DNA from: Hydrogenimonas sp.
Lineage (GTDB): Bacteria; Campylobacterota; Campylobacteria; Campylobacterales; Hydrogenimonadaceae
Reading direction: 5' to 3'
DNA length: 14,006 nucleotides
Assembly: GCF_029933015.1 (NCBI RefSeq)
Contig: NZ_JAOZOZ010000037.1
Span: 1-14,006, forward strand
Positions 6,356 to 13,959 of the stretch are shown here, piece by piece. The notes under the pieces are model-generated. The model was given only the letters and a program-made list of their open reading frames with translations. It was not told the DNA's origin and did no database searches. The position numbers and the translations under genes are program-made. The stretch's first letter is position 1. Each line of letters opens with the position of its first letter.

Positions 6356-7312
6356 ATGGATAAACTGATTATTGCGACCCGCGGAAGCCAGCTTGCGATG
6401 TGGCAGGCGGAATATGTGAAAGACCAGCTTCAGAAGAGATTTCCAGACATGGCCATCGAGTTTGCCGTCATTACGGCCACCGGCGACAAGATCCTGGACA
6501 AACCCCTGGCGCTCATCGGCGGCAAGGGACTCTTTACCAAAGAGATCGAGGATGTGATGCTGGCGGGCAAAGCCCATATGGCGGTTCACAGTCTCAAGGA
6601 CGTGCCGACGGAGCTGCCCGAAGGGCTGCGTCTGGCCGCCATCACGAAGCGTGACGATATCCGAGACTGTTTCCTCTCCCACAAATACAGAAACCTCGAC
6701 GATCTGCCCCACGGCGCCGTGGTCGGTACGACGAGTCTGCGTCGCCAGATGCAGCTGCGCAGCATTCGCCCCGATCTCACGATCAGGAATCTCCGGGGCA
6801 ATGTCAACACACGTCTGCGGAAACTGGCGGAAGGGCAGTACGACGCCATCATTCTCGCCTATGTCGGGATGAAGCGCCTCGGACTGCTCGAGAGCGTTCC
6901 CTACCACGAGCCCATCAGCGACGACGTGATGATTCCTCCCTCGGGTCAGGCTTCGCTGGGGATCGAGATCGTCGACGATCCCGAGGTCGCCGCCATCGCC
7001 GAGACACTCAACGATCCCGATTCGCAGCTGGCCGCTAAGATCGAGCGCGACTTCGTCGCCCGGCTGGAGGGAAGCTGTCAGGTGCCCATCGCAGTCAACG
7101 CGAAAGTGGGGAAAGAGAGTGTGCTGGGACGGGCCATGGTGGGACTGCCCGACGGTACGGAGATACTGCAGGAGACGCTGGAAGTGCCGAAGTCCGAAGC
7201 GCAAACCCTCGGTATCCGCATGGCCGACATCATGATAGAAAACGGCGCCAAAGAGCTTCTGGCCCGCGCCGAAGCGATGGCTTTCAAAGAGGAGCGCTGC
7301 GAGCGCTTCTGA
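6356..7312 (+). CDS. hemC: Hydroxymethylbilane synthase (porphobilinogen deaminase)
   Basis: A 318-residue cytosolic enzyme (E. coli 313) that joins four porphobilinogen molecules into hydroxymethylbilane, two steps after 5-aminolevulinate in haem synthesis. Motifs in order are ATRGSQLAMWQAEYV (7-21), GGKGLFTKEIEDVML (57-71), AVHSLKDVPTELPEGL, GTTSLRRQMQLR, RNLRGNVNTRLRKL and the cofactor site LEGSCQVPIAV. Cys241 in that site would carry the dipyrromethane cofactor, matching E. coli Cys242. The ATG follows the dsb-like stop by 3 bases, with only a weak AAGAAG upstream, so coupled translation is likely. The stop codon is built into the start of the terminator hairpin. With hemA it places two tetrapyrrole genes in one neighbourhood; hemB and hemL are not in the window. 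Confidence 0.97.
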   Translation: MDKLIIATRGSQLAMWQAEYVKDQLQKRFPDMAIEFAVITATGDKILDKPLALIGGKGLFTKEIEDVMLAGKAHMAVHSLKDVPTELPEGLRLAAITKRDDIRDCFLSHKYRNLDDLPHGAVVGTTSLRRQMQLRSIRPDLTIRNLRGNVNTRLRKLAEGQYDAIILAYVGMKRLGLLESVPYHEPISDDVMIPPSGQASLGIEIVDDPEVAAIAETLNDPDSQLAAKIERDFVARLEGSCQVPIAVNAKVGKESVLGRAMVGLPDGTEILQETLEVPKSEAQTLGIRMADIMIENGAKELLARAEAMAFKEERCERF

Positions 7313-7337
7313 AAAACCGGTTTCCTTCCGGTTTTTC
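7311..7337. terminator. Intrinsic terminator after hemC, probably bidirectional
   Basis: A perfect 10-bp stem GAAAAACCGG / CCGGTTTTTC with a 7-base loop (7321-7327). The right arm supplies a T run on the plus strand and the left arm supplies one on the minus strand. It overlaps the hemC stop and lies 5 bases past the stop of the minus-strand small gene, so it can end both converging transcripts. Confidence 0.85.
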
Positions 7338-7342
7338 TCATT

Positions 7343-7585
7343 TTAGGAAACTTCACCGGCCAACAGGCTGTCGATCAACGCATTGAGGCGTGTCACGTGC
7401 TTCTTTTTCCCTTCGGTCTTCTCCAGACACATTTTGCAGACGGTGTTCAGATCCCTGGCGTATTGGACCGACTGCCGCTTTTTCAGCAGTCTGAACCTTC
7501 TTTTGCATGTCGAGGGATAGGTGGGGTGGCACAGCGGCGCATCGGGTGATGCATCTGTGATAAACCATTCGTGGATGTGGTACAT
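7343..7585 (-). CDS. Small Cys-containing protein of unknown function
   Basis: An 80-residue basic protein I do not recognise. It contains Cys19, Cys27, Cys50 and Cys53 (the last pair as CKMC), with His3, His5, His20 and His63, so a small metal-binding site is conceivable but unproven. There is no signal peptide or membrane segment. The middle (KRRFRLLKKRQSV) is strongly basic, which could suit nucleic-acid contact. The start is supported by AAGGA on the minus strand (7591-7595 on plus), five bases before the ATG. It converges on hemC and shares the terminator. A second minus-strand reading frame covers the same DNA (7353-7727) but has no visible ribosome site; the 80-residue frame is preferred on its ribosome site and end at the terminator. 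No clear promoter is seen. Confidence 0.5.
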   Translation of the reverse strand: MYHIHEWFITDASPDAPLCHPTYPSTCKRRFRLLKKRQSVQYARDLNTVCKMCLEKTEGKKKHVTRLNALIDSLLAGEVS

Positions 7586-7732
7586 GTCGATCCTTCCGCT
7601 TCTGTTTCAAGATGGGCTCTATAAACGCTTCGATCGCCAAAATCCCTCTCGTTTCCGTCTTCATTGGATTTGAGAGAGACACTCCACTATATCCGATATC
7701 TCCGCCCGGCAGGTTGATTTCTGTCAATTTTT

Positions 7733-7931
7733 ATGAAAATCTCTCTTTCTTTGTCCAACTCGTCCAACGTGACCTCGAAAAGAGTACAGCAGTATAAACA
7801 GTCGAACAAAACGATGTTTTACGAACATTACAAAAATCCTGGGACTCCTTATCGAACTGATACGGCGCAACGAAAGGGTACACGAGATGAACGCGCTGCT
7901 TATGGGAACTTTCGGCGACGAGATGGATTGA
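7733..7931 (+). pseudogene. Possible frameshifted small gene or gene remnant
   Basis: From the ATG at 7733 (or 7814) one frame runs to the A5 run in TTACAAAAATCC near 7833, after which its third positions become A/T-rich. The frame one base over then reads as a natural helix-forming segment (ILGLLIELIRRNERVHEMN, then ALLMGTFGDEMD) with G/C-rich third positions, ending at TGA 7929-7931. Losing a single A in that run would join them into one 64- or 37-residue protein. No ribosome site is seen at either ATG and I recognise no family. It may be a decayed gene, a slippage-controlled small gene, a sequencing slip or chance. Confidence 0.22.
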
Positions 7932-7965
7932 GCGAAGGTTTTCGAAATCTAAATAAAAGGAAAGC

Positions 7966-7971
7966 TATAAT
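7966..7971 (+). promoter_or_regulatory. -10 box for the Lon-like protease gene
   Basis: A consensus TATAAT lies 38 bases upstream of the ATG at 8009. The -35 region is weak (around TTCGAA, 7941-7946, at a long 19-bp spacing), which is normal in this phylum. No heat-shock operator of CIRCE or HspR type was seen nearby. Confidence 0.55.
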
Positions 7972-7996
7972 AGAACAATCCGTTGAAAATCTGCCG

Positions 7997-8002
7997 AAAG
8001 GA
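7997..8002 (+). promoter_or_regulatory. Ribosome binding site fixing the Lon-like start
   Basis: AAAGGA sits six bases before ATG 8009. The same frame is open back to 7733, but that part has A/T-rich third positions and lies across the TATAAT box, so it is not part of the protein. Confidence 0.8.
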
Positions 8003-8008
8003 ATCTCC

Positions 8009-10429
8009 ATGCGCCCGAAACCTCTGAATTTCGAAACGATCGATCATCGCTGCGACGCAGGTCTCTTTACCTTCGAGACCACGAAAGAGATCGAGGGGGA
8101 GTTCGCCCCCCTGGGCCAGGAGAGAGCCGTCCGCTCTTTGGGGTTCGAACCCGTCTCCGCCGCGAACCGTTACAACGTCTATGTCATGGGTCCGGCCGGC
8201 CTGGGGAAACACGAGATCGTGGAAAAGATTCTGCGCCAGAGGGCCCGCTCGAAAGAGACGCCCCGTGATATCTGCTACGTCAACAATTTCGCCGAGCCCA
8301 ACAAACCCCTCGCCATCGAACTCGACGCGGGTCTGGCCAAAACGTTCAAGGAGGATGTCGACAAGCTCGTCGAAACACTGAAAAACGCCATTCCCGCCGC
8401 CTTCGAGAGCGACGCCTACCATGCACAGCGCAAAATGATCGACGACACTTTCAAAGCCAAAAGCGAAGAGGTCTACGGGCAAATCGAAGAGGAGGCCAAA
8501 AAGATGGGTATGGCGATGGTCAGAACCCCCGGGGGGATCGTCTTCGTTCCCCGAAAGGAGAACGGGGAGCTGATGAGCCCCAAAGAGTTCCATGCCCTTC
8601 CCCAGGAGATCCGCGACGAGATGGAGAAACGGGTGGACCTGCTCAACGAACATCTCAACGAAGCGACGCGTACGCTGATGCTTTTTCGCAAGGAGCTCTT
8701 CGAAAAGATCAAAAAGCTAAACATCGAAACGACGAAAATGGTGGCGGGAGATATGATCGACGCGCTCAAGGAGGCCTACAAAAAATATGACAAGGTCCAG
8801 AGCTATCTGGAGGCTTTCGAAAAGGATGTCGTGGAGAATGTGGAGGATTTTCTCTTCAAGGAGGAGCAGGCGGGGGCGGTACCCATGGCGTTCACGGCAC
8901 TTTTCAGACCCTCCTTCAGACGGTACGAGGTCAATATCCTCGTAAGCCACGGCGAAGGGGAGAGTGCACCCGTCGTCTACGAGGACAATCCCACCTACGA
9001 GAACATCGTGGGACGAATCGAACATATCGCACAGATGGGTACACTGATCACCGACTTCACACTGATACGACCCGGCGCTCTGCATCGGGCGAGGGGCGGC
9101 TATCTGATCCTCGATGCACGGAAAGTGCTGATCGAGCCTTTCGCCTGGGAGTCGCTGAAAAGAGCGCTGATGTCGGAGGAGATCAAGATCGTTCCCAAAG
9201 AGCGGATGATCGGTCTCATCAGTACACTGACACTGGAGCCCGAGCCCGTCTCTTTCGATATCAAGGTGGTTCTGGTGGGCAGCCGTCTGCTCTACTATCT
9301 GCTCTACAATCTCGACAGCGACTTCAAGGGGCTTTTCAACATCAACGCCGATTTCAACGAAATCTACGAAAAGGATGAAAAGACGCTGCATCTCTACGCT
9401 TCGCTGATCGCCTCGATCGCGAAAAAAGGCGGACTGCTGCCGCTTTCCAAAAGCGGGGTGGCACGGACCATCGACTTCAGTTCCCGTCTGGCCGAAGATT
9501 CGACGAAACTCTCTTTGGAGATCATGAAGATCAAAACCATGATGGAACAGGCGGACTTTTTCGCCCGTGAGAGGGGTCGTGACGTCATAGAGGATACCGA
9601 TGTCGAAAGAGCGATCGCGGAGATGGAGTATCGCAGCGGCCGGATCCGGGAGAGAATGCTCGAAGAGTTCGAACGCGGAATCGTCAAGATCGATACGGAG
9701 GGAAAACGGATCGGTCAGATCAACGGACTCAGCGTCATCGATCTGGGCGACATCGTCTTCGGCAAACCGGTGAGGATCACGGCGGTGGCGCGTGTGGGCA
9801 AAGGGAAGGTGATCGATATCGAGAAGGAGTCGGAGCTGGGTGGAAAGATCTTTTCCAAAAGCGTCATGATCATCTCCGGCTTTCTCAAAGGCCGCTACAT
9901 GCCCGACAAACCTCTGACGCTGACGGCATCGCTGGTCTTCGAGCAGAGCTACAGCGGAGTCGAAGGAGACAGCGCTTCGCTGGCCGAAACCTGTGCACTG
10001 CTTTCGGCGATCGCCCAGGTCCCGATCAAGCAGAACATCGCCATCACCGGATCGATGAGTCAGAAGGGCGATGCCCAGGCGATCGGGGGTGTCAACGAAA
10101 AGATCGAAGGGTTTTTCGATATCTGCCGACTCAAAGGTCTCACGGGCGATCAGGGCGTCGTCATTCCACGATCCAACATCGACCATCTGATGCTCAAAAA
10201 AGAGGTCCTCGAAGCGATCGAAGGGGGAAAGTTCCACCTCTACGCCGTCGACGATATCGACGAAGCGATCGAAATCTACACCGACATGAAAGCGGGAAAA
10301 CGGGGCAAAAACGGCAAATTTCCGAAAGACTCCTTCAATTATCTCGTCGAAGAGAAACTCGTGGAGTTCGTCAAAAACGCCAAAGTGCTTTTCAAAGAGA
10401 GCGAAACTTCCGAAACGAAAAAGGGGTGA
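8009..10429 (+). CDS. Lon-family ATP-dependent protease with atypical AAA+ domain (LonB/AAA_32 type)
   Basis: An 806-residue cytosolic protein. Residues 1-60 are an N-terminal segment starting MRPKPLNFE. Walker A is GPAGLGKH (61-68), with His where Thr or Ser is usual. A long charged helical insertion (about 110-300) follows, probably coiled coil. The stretch ARGGYLILDARKVLIEPFAW is the Walker B region, with Ala in place of the catalytic Glu. A helical AAA+ lid and a C-terminal Lon protease domain complete it. The protease dyad is clear: Ser655 in GVEGDSASLAE and Lys698 in GGVNEKIEGFF, 43 residues apart as in E. coli Lon (679/722). It lacks the classical Lon N-terminal domain. Proteins of this architecture are widespread in bacteria; E. 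coli YcbZ is a distant relative. It is preceded by its own promoter and followed by a hairpin, so it is probably a single-gene unit. Confidence 0.9.
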   Translation: MRPKPLNFETIDHRCDAGLFTFETTKEIEGEFAPLGQERAVRSLGFEPVSAANRYNVYVMGPAGLGKHEIVEKILRQRARSKETPRDICYVNNFAEPNKPLAIELDAGLAKTFKEDVDKLVETLKNAIPAAFESDAYHAQRKMIDDTFKAKSEEVYGQIEEEAKKMGMAMVRTPGGIVFVPRKENGELMSPKEFHALPQEIRDEMEKRVDLLNEHLNEATRTLMLFRKELFEKIKKLNIETTKMVAGDMIDALKEAYKKYDKVQSYLEAFEKDVVENVEDFLFKEEQAGAVPMAFTALFRPSFRRYEVNILVSHGEGESAPVVYEDNPTYENIVGRIEHIAQMGTLITDFTLIRPGALHRARGGYLILDARKVLIEPFAWESLKRALMSEEIKIVPKERMIGLISTLTLEPEPVSFDIKVVLVGSRLLYYLLYNLDSDFKGLFNINADFNEIYEKDEKTLHLYASLIASIAKKGGLLPLSKSGVARTIDFSSRLAEDSTKLSLEIMKIKTMMEQADFFARERGRDVIEDTDVERAIAEMEYRSGRIRERMLEEFERGIVKIDTEGKRIGQINGLSVIDLGDIVFGKPVRITAVARVGKGKVIDIEKESELGGKIFSKSVMIISGFLKGRYMPDKPLTLTASLVFEQSYSGVEGDSASLAETCALLSAIAQVPIKQNIAITGSMSQKGDAQAIGGVNEKIEGFFDICRLKGLTGDQGVVIPRSNIDHLMLKKEVLEAIEGGKFHLYAVDDIDEAIEIYTDMKAGKRGKNGKFPKDSFNYLVEEKLVEFVKNAKVLFKESETSETKKG

Positions 10430-10442
10430 TCACACTTTTTTG

Positions 10443-10468
10443 CGTATCGGCACGATGACGCCGATACG
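10443..10468. terminator. Perfect hairpin after the Lon-like gene (possible terminator)
   Basis: A perfect 9-bp stem CGTATCGGC / GCCGATACG with an 8-base loop (10452-10459), 13 bases after the stop. A run of six T precedes the left arm, and only a weak CTTTT follows 22 bases after the right arm, so it is not a textbook intrinsic terminator. It may be a transcript 3' end, a terminator with poor U-tract, or a binding site. Confidence 0.5.
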
Positions 10469-10496
10469 TGTTATGTGCTCCTTTTAATCATTGATT

Positions 10497-10506
10497 GTAT
10501 AGAATA
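10497..10506 (+). promoter_or_regulatory. Probable -10 region of ubiD
   Basis: TGTATAGAAT contains a TATAGA/TAGAAT -10-like box with an upstream TG, about 35 bases before the ubiD ATG. No good -35 is present, and the exact register is uncertain. Confidence 0.35.
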
Positions 10507-10538
10507 ATCTGAAAAAAATCCCAAGAAGAAGGAATCCG

Positions 10539-12359
10539 ATGGCGACGATGGACGAGTGGCTGGAGAGATTGGAAAGAGAGGGGAATCTGAGAATCGTCGA
10601 AGAGCCGTGCGACGTGAATCTCGAGATCGCCCACGCGGCCTACGTGGAGGTGAAGAAGCCCGATTCGAAGGTGCTGCTCTTCAAACGGCCGGTGAACCGG
10701 GAGAAGGGGATCGAGTACGAGATGCCGGTGGTGATGAACATGTTCGCCGGCTTCGACGTGACCGAAAAGATTTTCGGCCGCCATCCCGACACCATCGCCG
10801 AAGAGATCGAGGCGCTGATGCACATGAAACCGCCCCGGGGATTCATGGAGAAACTCTCGCTGCTGCCCAAACTCTTCGCGCTCAAAAACGTCTTCCCCAA
10901 ACGACTGAAACAAAAAGGCCTCTGCCAGCAGATCGTCAAGACCGCTTCCCAGGTCGATCTGGACGAGCTTCCGATCCTGAAAACCTGGAGCGAGGACGGC
11001 GGCCCCTTCATCACGATGGGACAGGTCTACACCCGCTCTCTGGACGGCCAGATGCAGAATCTGGGGATGTACCGGCTGCAGCAGTACTCCAAAAACCGTC
11101 TGGGGATGCACTGGCAGATCCACAAGGACGCCAGCCACTTCTTCGACCAGTACAAAGAGGCGGGGAAAAAGATGCCCGTCACCGTCGCCATCGGAGGCGA
11201 TCCGCTCTACATCTGGTGCGGCCAGGCACCGCTGCCCTACGGGATCTTCGAGCTGCTTCTCTACGGTTTCGTGCGGGGTGAACCGGCGCGGCTGGTCAAG
11301 TCGATCACCAACGACATCTGGATTCCCGAAGATGCCGACATCGTCATCGAAGGGGAGGTGGATCCGAACGAGATGGTCATCGAAGGCCCTTTCGGCGACC
11401 ATACCGGCTACTATACCCTCAAAGAGCCCTATCCGGTCATGGATGTGACGGCGGTCACGATGAAGGAGAATCCGGTCTATCAGGCGACGGTGGTGGGCAA
11501 GCCGCCCCTGGAGGACAAATATATGGGGTGGGGGACCGAGCGGATCTTCCTGCCGCTGCTCAAAACCACGGCCCCCGATCTCATCGACTACCACATGCCC
11601 GAAAACGGGGTCTTCCACAATCTGATCCTGGCGAAGATGGAGACCCACTACAAAGGGCACGCCAAGCAGTTCATGCACGCGTTCTGGGGAGTGGGGCAGA
11701 TGAGTTTCGTCAAGCACGCCATATTCATGGGAAAGGACGCGCCGGAACTGACCGATTACGAGCTGGTCACCGACTATATTCTCAACCGGGTCGATCCCGC
11801 CAAAATCCTGATCACCGAAGGGATCGTCGACGCGCTGGACCACAGCAGTCCCGAGACGCTGGTGGGAGGCAAGCTGGGCCTCGACTGTACGGGGGATGAG
11901 GTCCCTCACGGCGTCGAGGAGCCTCTGGATGATGGAAGATTGCTGGAGGCGATGCGGCTCATCGACAGCGATGTGAAATCCGTGAAACAGTATGGAACCC
12001 ATACGAAAAATCCGGTCTGTGTCGTCGCCTACGAAAAGAGGCGGTGCGTGCAGGAGTTTTTCGACGATATCGAGGGGCTAAAACGGCATCTGAAGATCGT
12101 CGTGGTGGTCGATGCGGCACGCAACGACGTGGAAAATCCCTACATGCTGGTCTGGCGCGTGGCCAACAACATCGACGCCCTGCGCGACGTCCGCAAAGCT
12201 CCTTTCATCATGCTCGACGCCACCGACAAGAACGCCCTCGACGGTTACGAAAGGGAGTGGCCGGGTGACGTGATGTGTGACATGAAGGTTCTCGAAAGTC
12301 TGAAGGAGAGAGGGATCGTCGATTTCGACGACGATCTGGTCAAGCGCTTCTACCTCTGA
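10539..12359 (+). CDS. ubiD: UbiD-family decarboxylase, probably menaquinone biosynthesis
   Basis: A 606-residue prenylated-FMN-dependent decarboxylase. Length and sequence resemble the H. pylori UbiD homologue (HP0396, about 616 residues from memory). It is longer than E. coli UbiD (about 497). Conserved parts include NLGMYRLQQY (174-183, with R179), GMHWQIHKD (189-197), IGGDP (218-222), and EGPFGDHTGYY (282-292), where E282 and D287 fall at the UbiD catalytic-acid positions. Campylobacterota usually make menaquinone by the futalosine route, where this enzyme would remove the carboxyl group from the prenylated naphthoate ring; a 4-hydroxybenzoate role is unlikely there. It needs prenyl-FMN from a UbiX partner, which is not in the window. 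The start has AAGGA (10529-10533) five bases upstream. Its last 10 bases overlap the end of the minus-strand lipoprotein gene. Confidence 0.92.
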   Translation: MATMDEWLERLEREGNLRIVEEPCDVNLEIAHAAYVEVKKPDSKVLLFKRPVNREKGIEYEMPVVMNMFAGFDVTEKIFGRHPDTIAEEIEALMHMKPPRGFMEKLSLLPKLFALKNVFPKRLKQKGLCQQIVKTASQVDLDELPILKTWSEDGGPFITMGQVYTRSLDGQMQNLGMYRLQQYSKNRLGMHWQIHKDASHFFDQYKEAGKKMPVTVAIGGDPLYIWCGQAPLPYGIFELLLYGFVRGEPARLVKSITNDIWIPEDADIVIEGEVDPNEMVIEGPFGDHTGYYTLKEPYPVMDVTAVTMKENPVYQATVVGKPPLEDKYMGWGTERIFLPLLKTTAPDLIDYHMPENGVFHNLILAKMETHYKGHAKQFMHAFWGVGQMSFVKHAIFMGKDAPELTDYELVTDYILNRVDPAKILITEGIVDALDHSSPETLVGGKLGLDCTGDEVPHGVEEPLDDGRLLEAMRLIDSDVKSVKQYGTHTKNPVCVVAYEKRRCVQEFFDDIEGLKRHLKIVVVVDAARNDVENPYMLVWRVANNIDALRDVRKAPFIMLDATDKNALDGYEREWPGDVMCDMKVLESLKERGIVDFDDDLVKRFYL

Positions 12360-12997
12360 GCCGCCGGGCCGGTATCGACGGTTCCGATCCAGCGGAGGAT
12401 ATCGGTGACGATCGCATCGGCCGCTCGGTTGAAGGCTTCGACGCCTCCTTTCGCGTCCTCGCTGCCGGCCGGAACCGAAGTTTCGAAGAGTCTGGCGGCG
12501 AGACTCTCTCTGGAGCGGTGGTCCAGAAGCGTGGCCATGCAGGAGAGTCGTACTTTCGACGGTTTGCCGTCGGTGAAATCCTGGATCGCTTCGAGTATGG
12601 CGATCTCCAGCCTGTAGTGGGCTCTGACGCCGCTGACCTTTCCGACGACCGTCCGGGCGACGTGGGCTTTTTTAAAGGCGTAGAGGAGTTTGTTCTCCAG
12701 CATCGTGGCGGGCGTTTCGTACCAGCGGCTGAAGGCGTAGGGCTGTCTGCGATGGTCTGCGTCCAGGTAGTAGATGCCTGAACTCTCACTCAGGCGGGTA
12801 GGATGGACCATGACGATCTCCAGCGTATCGAAGCGGGGAGTGGGAAAAACGAGCGCTTCGAGATTCGGGGTGTGGGTCTCGATCGAATAGTAGCGGATCG
12901 GCGGTACCTTTTTGGTGGCGCATCCTCCCAGAGCTGCGATCATCAGGGCTGTGAGCGCCCATCCTGTCGTCGTTTTCAGCAATCTTCGTTTTTTCAT
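12350..12997 (-). CDS. ABC-type transport auxiliary lipoprotein (PqiC/YmbA-like)
   Basis: A 215-residue lipoprotein. Residues 1-25 are a basic, hydrophobic signal peptide with lipobox LGGC; Cys26 would be lipidated after signal peptidase II cleavage. After ATKK comes a beta strand RYYSIET, then a domain with GIYYLDADHRRQPYAFSRW followed by ETPATMLENKL, the typical pattern of the ABC_trans_aux family, which partners MCE transporters (E. coli PqiC is the model). It probably sits in the periplasm anchored to the outer membrane and links the MCE protein to it. Its ATG overlaps the MCE gene stop by four bases, which supports one operon. It overlaps the end of ubiD tail-to-tail by 10 bases and no separate terminator is visible. 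Confidence 0.87.
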   Translation of the reverse strand: MKKRRLLKTTTGWALTALMIAALGGCATKKVPPIRYYSIETHTPNLEALVFPTPRFDTLEIVMVHPTRLSESSGIYYLDADHRRQPYAFSRWYETPATMLENKLLYAFKKAHVARTVVGKVSGVRAHYRLEIAILEAIQDFTDGKPSKVRLSCMATLLDHRSRESLAARLFETSVPAGSEDAKGGVEAFNRAADAIVTDILRWIGTVDTGPAAQR

Positions 12998-13959
12998 CGT
13001 TTTTCTCCCGGTCCCAGCAGCGGTTCGGACTCTTTGAAAAAGAGATCCCGCGGGCTGTTTTTGAACATCTGCGAATTCTCCTGAAGCTCATAGACCAGAG
13101 ACTGGGCCGAGCGCAGCAGCCGGTCGGTCTCGGCCAGCGTGTCGTGGAGTATCAGGCGCATATCCAGATCCCCCGCTTCGATTCTCTCTTTCAGCAGAGC
13201 GCTGAGCTCTTTGACGGCGTCGGCACTCTCGACAATGGAAGCCATCGTCCGGTTTCCCTCCACGCGAAGATTGTCTGCCGCGAGTCTGACGGCATCGCTC
13301 GTTTCGTAGAGACTCTGGAGTCTGTCGGAGGCTTTCGCGAGATTGGAGAGGAGTGTCTGGATGTGCTCCGCGTTTTGGTCGCTCATGATTTTTTCGAGCC
13401 GCCGGGTGGAGGCGTCGAGATTCGCGATGGTTTCTCGGATATGGTCGATCGTTTCGTCGGTCAGTGTTTTGTTGATGCGGTCGAAGGCTTCGGCGACGTT
13501 GATGGCCACTTCGGGGAGGGCGTCGCCCAGTTTGGTCAGAGCCGAGGGTTTCGAGGGGATGACCGGTACCTTGCCCGGTTCGGTTTCGATCGGTTTGGCG
13601 CCGATCTTCCCACCGGAGATCTCGACGTAGGCGATACCGGTGATCCCTTCGAGTTTGAGCTGGGTATACATGCCCCGGCGGACGATGAAATCGGCCGGGA
13701 TCCTGAGTGTCAGCCGGACCCGTGTGGGGTCTTTGGAATCGACGTAGATATTTTTGACTTTGCCGATCTCGACCCCCATATATTTGACGGCCCCATCCTT
13801 CGGAAGGCCCGAGACGGACTCCATCATATAGGTGTAGTAGATCTTGTAGCTTCTCTTCTTTTCGTCGATTTTCCCCATCCAGAGCGCGAAAAAGACGGCC
13901 CCCGCACTCAGCAGCAGCACGAAGAGACCGACGATGACGTAGTTGGCCCGACTTTCCAT
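12994..13959 (-). CDS. MlaD-family (MCE domain) lipid transport protein
   Basis: A 321-residue inner-membrane-anchored periplasmic protein. A single membrane helix spans about 7-28. One MCE domain follows (about 38-115) with the hallmarks ESVSGLPKDGAVKYMGVEIG (47-66) and LEGITGIAYVEISGGK. A long helical region (about 145-300) rich in Leu, Asp and Glu heptads comes next, then an end DLFFKESEPLLGPGE that recurs in MCE proteins. MCE rings bridge the inner and outer membranes to move phospholipids, powered by an MlaE/MlaF ABC transporter, whose genes should lie past the right edge. One MCE domain with a long helical tail resembles MlaD-type proteins elongated into a coiled-coil barrel more than the multi-domain PqiB or YebT. 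GAGGAG lies six bases upstream of the ATG (13966-13971 on plus). Confidence 0.9.
   Translation of the reverse strand: MESRANYVIVGLFVLLLSAGAVFFALWMGKIDEKKRSYKIYYTYMMESVSGLPKDGAVKYMGVEIGKVKNIYVDSKDPTRVRLTLRIPADFIVRRGMYTQLKLEGITGIAYVEISGGKIGAKPIETEPGKVPVIPSKPSALTKLGDALPEVAINVAEAFDRINKTLTDETIDHIRETIANLDASTRRLEKIMSDQNAEHIQTLLSNLAKASDRLQSLYETSDAVRLAADNLRVEGNRTMASIVESADAVKELSALLKERIEAGDLDMRLILHDTLAETDRLLRSAQSLVYELQENSQMFKNSPRDLFFKESEPLLGPGEKR

Larger units (their letters stand above)
7586..8008. other. Spacer between the small minus-strand gene and the Lon-like protease gene
   Basis: About 420 bases without a convincing intact gene. It would hold the divergent start regions of the minus-strand small gene and of the Lon-like gene. 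Short open stretches occur on both strands but none has a ribosome site. The right part (7733-7931) shows coding-like third-position bias that changes frame, described separately. A -10 box for the Lon-like gene is at 7966-7971. Confidence 0.5.

Noticed and set aside
7353..7727. 124-residue minus-strand frame overlapping the small Cys gene
   Set aside because: No ribosome site at its start, and its second half is a shadow of the 80-residue frame. Its first part looks mildly protein-like, so it is not fully excluded.
7612..7797. 61-residue plus-strand open frame in the spacer
   Set aside because: No ribosome site, mixed third-position use and no recognisable family; at most part of the possible remnant.
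7733..8008. 92-residue N-terminal extension of the Lon-like protease
   Set aside because: It crosses a TATAAT box, has A/T-rich third positions in its second half, and a good ribosome site precedes ATG 8009.
8717..10237. 506-residue open frame antisense to the Lon-like gene
   Set aside because: A shadow with no recognisable motif and no ribosome site, opposite a gene with intact catalytic residues.
10488..12002. 504-residue open frame antisense to ubiD
   Set aside because: Same shadow effect; His/Asp/Leu-rich with no domain signature.
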